Source: Acanthornis magna (Eukaryota; Chordata; Aves; Passeriformes; Acanthizidae). Taken from it: a stretch of 64,000 nt of DNA. The stretch covers positions 3,177,001 through 3,241,000 of the forward strand of contig JAWUZG010000015.1 in the NCBI GenBank assembly GCA_036785705.1, in the 5' to 3' direction. The notes beneath the pieces are model-generated. The model did no database searches. It was not told where the DNA came from and saw only the letters and a list, made by a program, of their open reading frames with translations. Both the position numbers and the translations under genes were made by a program. This document shows positions 1-8,099 of this stretch, one piece after another. Every line of letters begins with the position of its first letter. The first letter of the stretch is position 1.

Positions 1-1200
1 TCTGCCCTCCTGTCTGTGTGACAACAGTTGCCATCAGCTCTGCACTGGTCTGCTTTAACAGTGTGCTACACCCAGGACAGACAGAGCTGCAGCTCCACAC
101 CCTGAGAGCACCAGGACACACAGGGAGAGCTCCAAATCCACTTAAGAACCATCCATTCTGCCTCTTCCCCCTCACCCAGGGCTTTGTCACCTCTGCCTGA
201 GCCCCAACACAAATGCTTCTGGACACTGAATCCATTCTGGGCACCTACAATGCCCAGGGCACAGTCAGGATGAAGCAATGCTGGCTGAAGAGTTCTCAAA
301 GAACATTTCTACCCTGGCCAGCTGTGCTGAGCTTAAAGGTGCAGGTAGAGAGGTGATGCTCACATAAAAAATGTCCCTGCTGCAGACTCTTGCCTTTCAA
401 GTACAGATAAATGGACCAGAGATGCCAAACTGAGGGAGGCCAAGGAGCTGGGCCAAAGCAATGAGGAGAGAGCTGGAGCCCAGACTGGTCAGGATGGCAG
501 AGTCAGGACAATGCAAAGGGAAGGGGAAAGCAGGCAACTGCTGTGCTGTAAGAACAGGGAATGACATCAGGAGGAGCTTCCTGGAGGGCTTGGCATAAGG
601 TAATGGGACCAAAAGAGAAAGAACATGGGGAACAGGAGTGTTACAGAAAATCTGCCAGACTAGGATGTTCTGTAGCAGAAAAACCTTGGTAAAAGTTGGA
701 TTTCATTCCATCTTTTCTTAAGTACATCAAGATGATGAGTCTGCCTGAGCTGGCCCCTCTCAGCTGTCCCTGGAATCAGCAGAGAAATAGGCTCACAGAA
801 ACCATGATTCACCCAGCCAACCTCAGACATCCACTCCAGCCTGCCTACAGTGGCACAGGAAATGCCAGTTTTATTTTCTCTTAGATGCAACCTGGCCAGG
901 CCAGGTGGAGACCTGCCAGAAGGCAGATGAATTGATTCCCTTTTCAGCTCTCTCCCTTGGCAGCCTACTGTAGCAGCACTGTGTGAAAGGGAGAAGGTGT
1001 TTACCTGGAGAGGCCTAGGTCACATCACAGCCATGGCTGCCTGGGCTGCTCAGGGCAGGGCAGACAGAGCTGCTCTCACAGGTATCCAGCACAGGGAACA
1101 ATCACACACAGTTTACAACACCCCAGGATGGCTCTGACATCCCCACCCTCACTGCAGACAGAGACAGTCCAACACTCAGGTCCTCTCAGGCCTCACTCAC
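1..1200 (-). other. MYBL2: MYBL2 intron 4 (partial)
   Basis: This stretch follows the exon 4 donor at 1200-1199 on the minus strand and reaches the window edge. No sequence resembling the rest of R2 or R3 was found in any frame, so it is read as intron. No recognisable repeat was noticed. Confidence 0.7.
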
Positions 1201-3489
1201 CTTTTGGTCCTCCTCTTTGGTCCAAGGACCCTTAACCAGGTCTGGGTTCAACACTCTCAGCCAGCGGTACTGACACTGCTGGTCACTGCGGTTCTGGGGA
1301 AAGGAGTAGCAATAGCCTGGTGTTAGACTGGAGGCCCAAAAAGCTCCAAAAGCAATAGCAGTCCCCATACACACAGGCTGTCCCACAGAAAACCTGCAGA
1401 AGCACATGGACAATACATAAGGAGGCCCAGGGCACTGGACACAGTGACAGGAACCTCAATTTCCCACCCCAACTCCAAAAGACTGGCCCTGGAAAGCCCT
1501 CTATACAAGAAGGTCTCCCTGCCCTGAAGCAGCTCCATTTCACAGCCTGGAGCTGTAAAGTCAGAGCAGAGTCCCACTGCAGGCACACAGGGAACCAGCA
1601 CGGGGAGAACGAGCAGCATGCAAACACTGGGATTCCCAGCTGGGCACGGGGTCACTTACAGGAAAGTGGCTGGCCAGGAACTTCCAGTCATTCTGCCCAT
1701 AATGGCTCACTAACATCTTCAGCTGCTCATCCTGCAAAGGACAAAGACAGTCACTCTTACATACACAAGGCAACACACACCACAGGGCTGATGACATCAA
1801 AAGAACAGGTTCAATATTTTGAACTGCCAAGAGGGTTTTGTTGGCATTCTGCGTTCAGGGGAGGAAGGCAGCTCACACCAGCCTTTAGCAGCACTCCTGT
1901 ACATGGAGCCCAACTGGCACAGACTGTTTTGTTCTGAGCTCTGTGCTAGGACAAGCTCATAAAGTACGAAACAGGACCTCTGCTCTGTTTCAGTACAGTC
2001 TGAGTGAAACCCTGTGGCCAAGGGCCTGTTTGTCCTACCCCAGTACACCCCTGACCAGATAGTCCATCTCCCAGCTCAGCCACTGGTTTTGTCTGGTCAT
2101 GAAAGCTGACTGATCGAAGTGTATCACCGCCTGCCTGGTGCCCTTCTGTCTTTCAGTGCTACAGGGCTCTACAGCATCTCTTTTGTGACCCCCGCTATGG
2201 CCTGGGTGTGCAAACTCCTACAACTCACAGAAAGCCTTTTAGAAGGGTCAGTGTGTTCTGGCTGGCTTAATAACGAAATTTTTCCCTGCCCAACATGAGC
2301 CCAAGGCACTGATATCTCCACAAAGACCACCTTACGTGGTGTTCTGACCCCAGCTTGTAGTTTTCACACAGCACAAAACCAATAGCAAAACTGGGAGGAA
2401 GGAAGAGAACATCCCAGCTAACTTCAGGCTCTTAGCCAGGATGACTAAGCCATGATCCCAAGTGTCAATACTCCGCTTTTGCTCCAGAAAAAGGAGTACA
2501 TTTCCACTGCACATTTCAGCTTGTTGGAGGCCTCAGCCATCCTGTGGAACCCCTCTGTGCTCACAGGAGTGCTGCAGGCAGTGGTGTTTCACTCAGCACT
2601 TACAGGCTTAAGCTACAAATGTTGGAGCTCTTGCTCTTCAGGCTACACCTCAAACTCTGCTGAACCTCTGAGCCTCATTCAGGCCTCAGCTCAGTACAAA
2701 AGACACATGGTCCTCTCCAGCAGCAAGACAGCAGGAGGTGAGGTCGTGGCTGACAGGTGAGGACTGGGGTGGAGTCACCCAAGCCCAGGTGCCGTGTCAG
2801 AGGCACCACCCCAAAGTGCCTCTCTCAGCACACTGCAGGCTCTCACTCACCTCTTCTTGTGTCCACTTCACTTTGCACCTGCCATCCCGCTGCTCCGGCA
2901 CATCCAGGTCAGTGTCCTGGTAATGCAGCTCATCCTGGTCCTCACTAGAGAGGAATAAAGGAAGATTACAATTTCCACCTGATAAAAACGCAAGAGACGG
3001 AGCAACCATAGAGAGCAGAGCTCCAGATCTCTCTGTTCCAGCACTGAGCCCCAACCTCACCGACACCCACCCACACACCCCAGACTGAAAGGAGACCCTC
3101 AACTTTGGGCTCCAGCTCCTGCTGCCCAGCTTCATGCTGTCCAGAGCATGAGCAAGCAGAGCATGCTTCCCCCAGAGCAGGGGAAGGAGCGTTTCTTTCC
3201 ATTCCTACCCCTTCTGTCCCTCGGGGTGGACTTTGCATCTGGGCAGCGGCCCCATTTCCCGGGACAGCTCAGCAGCTCCGGCCGGCTGGCGCAAAGGGGC
3301 GCGGGGAGCGCTGCGGGGCAGCAGCCGCAGGGCTCCGCTCAGCCCGGCGCGGGTACCGCGGGGCCGCCGCCCTGCATCCCGCATCCCGCCGGCCGGCGAG
3401 CGGGAACGGGCGGCCGGGAGGAGCCTGCGGAGCGGGCACGGCAGCCCGGCGCCAAGGGTCGGCACTCACCCGCGGGTGCGGCGGGCCAT
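1201..3489 (-). CDS. MYBL2: MYBL2 (B-Myb) transcription factor, N-terminal exons 1-4, partial at window edge
   Basis: B-Myb is a nuclear DNA-binding transcription factor that works with the MuvB complex to activate G2/M genes. Four coding exons join in frame: 3470-3489, 2851-2944, 1660-1731 and 1201-1293, giving residues 1-93. All have GT donors and AG acceptors. The start ATG is at 3489-3487 (begins MARRTRGED) and matches the human start. Residues 31-82 form Myb repeat R1 with its three tryptophans W34, W54 and W73. R2 begins near residue 83 (KGPWTKEED, W86). The donor after residue 93 is GTGAGT at 1200-1195. The next exon, carrying the rest of R2 and R3, is not seen in 1-1200, so the gene continues beyond the left edge. 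The sequence is near identical to human MYBL2 and differs from MYB and MYBL1 in the acidic QDELHYQDTD leader. Identification is close to certain. Confidence 0.97.
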
Positions 3490-3710
3490 GGCGGGCCGGG
3501 CCCGGGGCTGGGGTGAGGATCGGGATGAGGATCGGGATGAGGAGCGGGCTCGGCTCGGGGCCGGAGCGGCGGCGCTGGCGGCACTTTCCTATCTCGCGCC
3601 AACGGCGCCCCCCCCGCGCGGGGCCGGGCCGCGCATGCGCGCCGCGCGTCCCGCCCGCACAAAGAGGCGCGCGCGGGAGGGCGCCCGCCCGCCCCGCCCC
3701 CGGCACCCGC
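3240..3710 (-). promoter_or_regulatory. MYBL2: MYBL2 CpG-rich promoter and 5' UTR region
   Basis: This GC-rich, CpG-dense block surrounds exon 1 and extends about 220 bp upstream of the ATG at 3489. It has no TATA box, as expected for a cell-cycle CpG-island promoter. The conserved E2F/CHR-like element lies at 3584-3602. The right edge runs directly into the minisatellite starting near 3703. Confidence 0.75.
3584..3602 (-). promoter_or_regulatory. MYBL2: E2F site and adjacent CHR-like element of the MYBL2 promoter
   Basis: Read on the minus strand, 3602-3594 is TTGGCGCGA, a near-consensus E2F site. Immediately downstream, 3592-3584 is ATAGGAAAG, resembling the downstream repression (CHR-like) element described next to the E2F site in mammalian B-myb promoters. 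The pair lies about 95-115 bp upstream of the ATG. Mammalian B-myb is repressed in G0/G1 by E2F/DREAM binding at this paired site; the same arrangement here suggests conserved cell-cycle control. The motif match is seen; function is inferred from the family. Confidence 0.65.
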
Positions 3711-5450
3711 CGGGACCCCATCCACCGGGACCCCCATCCACCGGGACCCCCATCCACCGAGACCCCCATCCACCGAGACCCCCATCCATCGGGACCCCAT
3801 CCACCGGGACCCCCATCCACCGGGACCCCCATCCACCGGGACCCCATCCACCGGGACCCCCATCCACCGAGACCCCATTCACCGGGACCCCCATCCACCG
3901 AGACCCTATCCACCGGGACCCCCATCCACCGGGACCCCCATCCACCGGGACCCCCATCCACCGGGACCCCCATCCACCGGGACCCTATCCACCGGGACCC
4001 CCATCCACCGGGACCCCCATCCACCGAGACCCCCATCCATCGGGACCCCATCCACCGGGACCCCCATCCACCGGGACCCCCATCCACCGGGACCCCATCC
4101 ACCGGGACCCCCATCCACCGAGACCCCATCCACCGGGACCCCATCCACCGGGACCCCCATCCACCGGGACCCTATCCACCGAGACCCCCATCCACCGGGA
4201 CCCTATCCACCGGGACCCTATCCACCGGGACCCTATCCACCGAGACCCCCATCCACCGGGACCCCCATCCACCGGGACCCCCATCCATCGGGACCCCCAT
4301 CCATCGGGACCCGATCCACCGGGACCCCCATCCACCGGGACCCCCATCCACCGGGACCCCATCCACCGGGACCCCCATCCACCGGGACCCCCATCCACCG
4401 GGACCCCATCCACCGGGACCCTATCCATCGGGACCCTATCCACCGGGACCCTATCCATCGGGACCCCATCCACCGGGGATCTATCCCGGGACCCCCATCC
4501 ATCGGGACCCCCATCCACCGGGACCCCCATCCACCGGGACCCTATCCACCGGGACCCCATCCACCGGGACCCCATCCACCGGGACCCCATCCACCGGGGA
4601 TCTATCCCGGGACCCCCATCCACCGGGACCCTATCCATCGGGACCCCCATCCACCGGGACCCCCATCCACCGGGACCCCCATCCACCGGGACCCTATCCA
4701 TCGGGACCCCCATCCACCGGGACCCCCATCCACCGGGACCCTATCCACCGGGACCCCCATCCACCGGGACCCCCATCCACCGGGACCCCCATCCACCGGG
4801 ACCCTATCCATCGGGACCCTATCCATCGGGACCCCATCCACCGGGGATCTATCCCGGGACCCCCATCCACCGGGACCCCCATCCACCGGGACCCCATCCA
4901 TCGGGACCCCCATCCATCGGGACCCCCATCCACCGGGACCCTATCCACCGGGATCTATCTCGGGACCCCGCATCCACCCGGGATCTATCCCGGGACCCCA
5001 ATCCACCGGGACCCCATCCACCGGGGATCTATCCCGGGACCCCCATCCACCGGGACCCCCATCCACCGGGACCTAGCCACCGGGACCCCCATCCACCGGG
5101 ACCCCCATCCACCGGGACCCCCATCCACCGGGGATCCATCCCGGGACCCCCATCCACCGGGGATCTACCCCGGGACGCCCATCCACCGGGACTCCCATCC
5201 ACCCAGAACCCCCATTCACCGGGACCCAGCCCGGGACCCCGCATCCACCCGGGACCGACCCTGGGACCCCCGCATCCATCCGGCACCCCGTATCCACTCG
5301 GGACACACCCCGGGACACCGCATCCACCCGGGACCCCCCCCGGGACCCCCGCATCCACCCGGGATCTACCCCGGACCCATCCCGGGACCCCACATCCACC
5401 CGGGACCCTCCGGGATCCCCCGCATCCAGCTCCGCACCGAGCTGGGACCC
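3703..5450. repeat. GC-rich minisatellite, 15-16 bp unit, about 100 copies
   Basis: The tandem array has the unit GGGACCCCCATCCACC (16 bp). Variants of 15 bp have four Cs or CCCTATCC, and point variants have ACCGAG or ATCGGG. A second interspersed unit containing GGGGATCTATCCCGGG recurs near 4475, 4593, 4844, 4986, 5020, 5125 and 5157, marking a higher-order structure. The minus strand is G-rich, with GGGGG and GGG runs every few bases and therefore G-quadruplex potential. Because most units lack stops, long Pro/His/Thr/Gly open frames of several hundred codons run across it in several frames on both strands. These are by-products of the repeat and not genes. It begins about 100 bp upstream of the MYBL2 E2F site. 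Confidence 0.95.
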
Positions 5451-5845
5451 CTGGGATCTCTGCATCCACCTCCATACCGACCCGGAATCCTGCCGGGAAC
5501 CTCCTCACCCACCCCCACGCCGACTCGGGACCCCTGTGACCCTCTGCATTCACCCCCACACTGACCCTGGGATCCCCCACATCCAGTCCCGCACCACCCT
5601 GAGACCCCGGGGGTCCCCGCACTGACCCAGGGTGCTCCTGCTTCACCCCTGCACTGACAGCTGTTTCCATCCTTGGCACCCCTCCATCCACCTCTACGTG
5701 GGCCCGGGAACCCCACGACTCCCCACATCCACCCCCCCACACCGACCCCGAATGCCCTCCGTTCACCCCCACCGTGACCCGGGACCCCCCATTTCCATCC
5801 TCGGGACCCCCTGCCTCCCCCCTTACTGACCTGAGCTCCCCCCAG
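5451..5845. repeat. Degenerate tail of the minisatellite
   Basis: The sequence keeps the motif vocabulary of the neighbouring array (GGGACCCC, ATCCACC, CCCGGGA, CACACCGACCC), but units are longer, irregular and diverged. It looks like an older, decayed part of the same array. No coding potential is credited to the open frames here. Confidence 0.7.
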
Positions 5846-5899
5846 CCACAGCAGCAGCCCTGGGCAGGGGCATCACACACCCACACACATTACACAATC

Positions 5900-6030
5900 C
5901 TAGAATATTCTGAGTTGTGAGGGACCCCCAAGGATCATCAAAGGCCAACTCCTGGCCCTGCCCAGGACAGTTCTAACAATCCCACTGTGTTCCTGAGAGT
6001 GTTGTCCAAATATTTCAGCATGAATTATCT
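5900..6030 (-). mobile_element. CR1 LINE 3' fragment
   Basis: The plus strand reads as the reverse complement of a CR1 3' end. It starts CCTAGAATATTCTGAGTTG, followed by GAGGGACCCCCAAGGATCATC, a CCAACTCCTGGCCCTGCCCAGGAC-like segment and TGTTGTCCAAATATTT. The fragment is diverged and contains no intact ORF. Confidence 0.7.
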
Positions 6031-6283
6031 GTAACATCCATGCTAGGTCTGTGCACGTGGATGTTCCTAACCAACGTGTCACGGAAAACAAGGCAAAACT
6101 TAATGAAAGGTGTCACCTTACTGAGACCCACTGACAGTACAAACACAACCCAGAACTCAAGAGTACCTCCATCACTCAGCCATGGCCCACCATCCCTGCC
6201 CCTGTGCTTAAAAAGAGACAGAGTCCCTCCCTCTCCCAAACCAGCTTAATTAGGAAATCAGCCTGTTAATTGGTTACCAGCAC

Positions 6284-6290
6284 TATAAAA
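6284..6290 (+). promoter_or_regulatory. TATA box of the unrecognised two-exon gene
   Basis: TATAAAA at 6284-6290 lies about 25-30 bp upstream of a purine-rich stretch suited to transcription start (about 6310-6320). The start would be roughly 30-40 bp upstream of a strong splice donor, AAG|GTAAGT, at 6350/6351. Position and spacing support a real promoter; no expression data are available. Confidence 0.5.
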
Positions 6291-6309
6291 CTGCTGTAAC
6301 AGTAGCAGA

Positions 6310-6350
6310 GAAGGGTCAAGAACTTCAAGTGGTCTTTCCAGGAGCTGAAG
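6310..6350 (+). other. Putative non-coding exon 1 of the unrecognised gene
   Basis: The segment between the inferred start (about 6310) and the consensus donor GTAAGTAG at 6351. It has no ATG that could lead into the downstream ORF. The exon 2 acceptor would be TTTACTCTGACAG ending at 7040, or less likely CTCTCTCCATAAG ending at 7064. Confidence 0.4.
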
Positions 6351-7082
6351 GTAAGTAGTGCTATTTACACTGTTATCTTATCTTCTCTTTTGTTTCTTAT
6401 TTCTCACACACTTTGACATAAAGGTTTTCAGTCTCTTAAAGACTTTCCTTCTACACTGACTATACAGGTGCTTTACAGTAAATTCAGGAGCTTTTTATCA
6501 CTGCTTAACATGCATTCAGAGTACAGATGGGTTTGGAGCACAGCCATCGCCTTCCCTGGCCTGCCCTAGTCCCTCAGGAGGTAGCTGGAGTCAGCTCCTG
6601 GCTGAGCTGGTGGTGAGGGTTTTGATGTGTGGGATAAAGGGGAAAGCTGTTCCTCAACCTCTCCCATCCTAGGCAGAGCCTGGTTTTGATGCCTCCCTCC
6701 CACAGGGCCTCAATTCTGCCTGGGGTTGGTGGCCTTCTGACTTCAGGAGTGAGGATAAAGTGTCTCTATCCCCTGTACAAAGGTAAGAGTAGTGATAGGC
6801 TGATGTCAAATAAATAAAATTCCAGGGAGGCTCCAGGATGACTTCTGAGCAGCAGACAGGCTGTGGTGCAACTGTTCTATTCTAAAAGACAGTGACAAGC
6901 TGGATGCTCTCCTACCTGTCCTGGATCCTGCTCAGCTCCTTGAAAGACTGAGATGGGATTTTGCCAAGAGTAGTCCTGCTGCTGTAAGTCTGTAATTCCT
7001 TAGTGAACAGTAATGAACAGTAACATGTTTACTCTGACAGGGACATCCTGCTCTCTCTCCATAAGCTGTTGGATTCTGAACC

Positions 7083-7835
7083 ATGCTGTCCACCCAGAGG
7101 CACAGTAGCAGCATCCTGACCAGAAAGGAAATCCTAGAAAATGGATTCTTGGCTGGCTCCTCCAGCCATAGCCATTCCTCCCCTGTTCTGACTTATTACA
7201 TGGACTCCAGCAGTGCCTCCAAACCAGACATGTGGGAGCTTCCCATGGACTTGGACAACACAGCAAGCGGCAGCTCTCTGTGTGTTGTCAAGCAGGCGGA
7301 GTCTCTGAGCAGCTGTGTGAAGACTGACAGGCACAGCCTGACCCAGGGAATCTCTGACCTCAGTCTCGTCTGCTTCTGCAAGGCCCACCATGGCCAGGCC
7401 ACCTTGGAGCTCTCTGGTTTGCCCTGTGAGCACCCCAGCAGGGACTGCTGCCTGATGAATGTGGTGTCACAGAACACATCGACACCTTGTAAGGAAGATA
7501 AGCACTCCAAACCACTGGAAAGCCTGCTCTTTAAGAGCTCCGAGCTTGCTGGAGACCTCTCAGCCCTTGGGAAAGTGCCAGCACCCAGGTGGGAGATCTC
7601 AGCAATAAAATCCTTTGTGGATACCAGCATGTCCCTTGATGTAAGCACTGAGGAGTTACGGTTATTGGGATGCTCCAAACCAGACATGACGCCCCTGGAG
7701 ACCTCTGTGGTGATTCCTCTGGCTTGGCCTGGTGCCTTCAAGAAGCCCTCCATGCTGATCCACAGGTCTGGCACCCTGGAGCCCCAGCCGAGTGATCCTG
7801 ATGCTGTCCCTGTGTTTCTGCACCAGGCTCTGTGA
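7083..7835 (+). CDS. Unrecognised protein, 250 aa, single coding exon
   Basis: I do not recognise this protein. The ORF is 250 codons, starting at ATG 7083 (context AACCATGC). An in-frame TGA at 7077-7079 fixes this as the first usable start. It ends at TGA 7833-7835. The protein is hydrophilic, Ser-rich in the first 95 residues, and has nine cysteines (67, 78, 97, 99, 115, 122, 123, 136, 197), including a CFCKAHH cluster at 97-103 that is not a standard zinc finger. No signal peptide or membrane segment is visible. The pentapeptide SKPDM occurs twice (46-50 and 198-202), each encoded within an identical 16-base string. A TATA box, a consensus donor, an acceptor at 7040 and an AATAAA at 8070 frame the ORF as a two-exon gene. 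It is head-to-head with MYBL2 and tail-to-tail with IFT52. It could be a lineage-specific gene or a lncRNA with a chance ORF. Confidence 0.5.
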   Translation: MLSTQRHSSSILTRKEILENGFLAGSSSHSHSSPVLTYYMDSSSASKPDMWELPMDLDNTASGSSLCVVKQAESLSSCVKTDRHSLTQGISDLSLVCFCKAHHGQATLELSGLPCEHPSRDCCLMNVVSQNTSTPCKEDKHSKPLESLLFKSSELAGDLSALGKVPAPRWEISAIKSFVDTSMSLDVSTEELRLLGCSKPDMTPLETSVVIPLAWPGAFKKPSMLIHRSGTLEPQPSDPDAVPVFLHQAL

Positions 7836-8069
7836 TGCTGCTGGTGCCTGCACCCTCCTGCAAGGAGCAGGGATCCACGCTGCAGCACACAAGACAAAAC
7901 CAGGGCTTGAGGGGTGATGGCAGCACCGGGTGGCAAGTTAAATCCGCCCACCTGAGGTGACTGAGTCGGTGCTGCAGGCAGGAGATGCTCGGGCTGGTGA
8001 TGGCACCCCCGAGAGCCGCAGCCTTGCTGGCTCCTCCTCCTCCCCGATCTGTCTCGTTTGTATTGACAC

Positions 8070-8075
8070 AATAAA
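8070..8075 (+). terminator. Poly(A) signal of the unrecognised gene
   Basis: AATAAA at 8070-8075, followed after about 20 bp by the GT-rich stretch TGGTGGTGGTCTCTG (8092-8106), which is the expected arrangement for cleavage near 8088-8092. It lies 235 bp past the stop codon of the 250-codon ORF. Confidence 0.55.
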
Positions 8076-8099
8076 GGTATGAATGTCTCTCTGGTGGTG

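Noticed and set aside
3105..5564. Plus-strand open frames of 819 and 768 codons rich in HRDPHPPGPPSTGT-type repeats
   Set aside because: They are direct translations of the 15-16 bp minisatellite. Several frames on both strands are open at once and there is no unique sequence with family resemblance.
3269..5886. Minus-strand Gly/Trp-rich open frames (up to 291 codons) across the minisatellite
   Set aside because: These come from the same repeat on the other strand. The upper frames also cross the MYBL2 promoter and exon 1 in the wrong frame.
7196..8071. Minus-strand 291-codon ORF antisense to the unrecognised gene
   Set aside because: It has no promoter, splice or poly(A) context on that strand, while the plus strand has all three. 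It is probably a shadow of GC-rich coding sequence.
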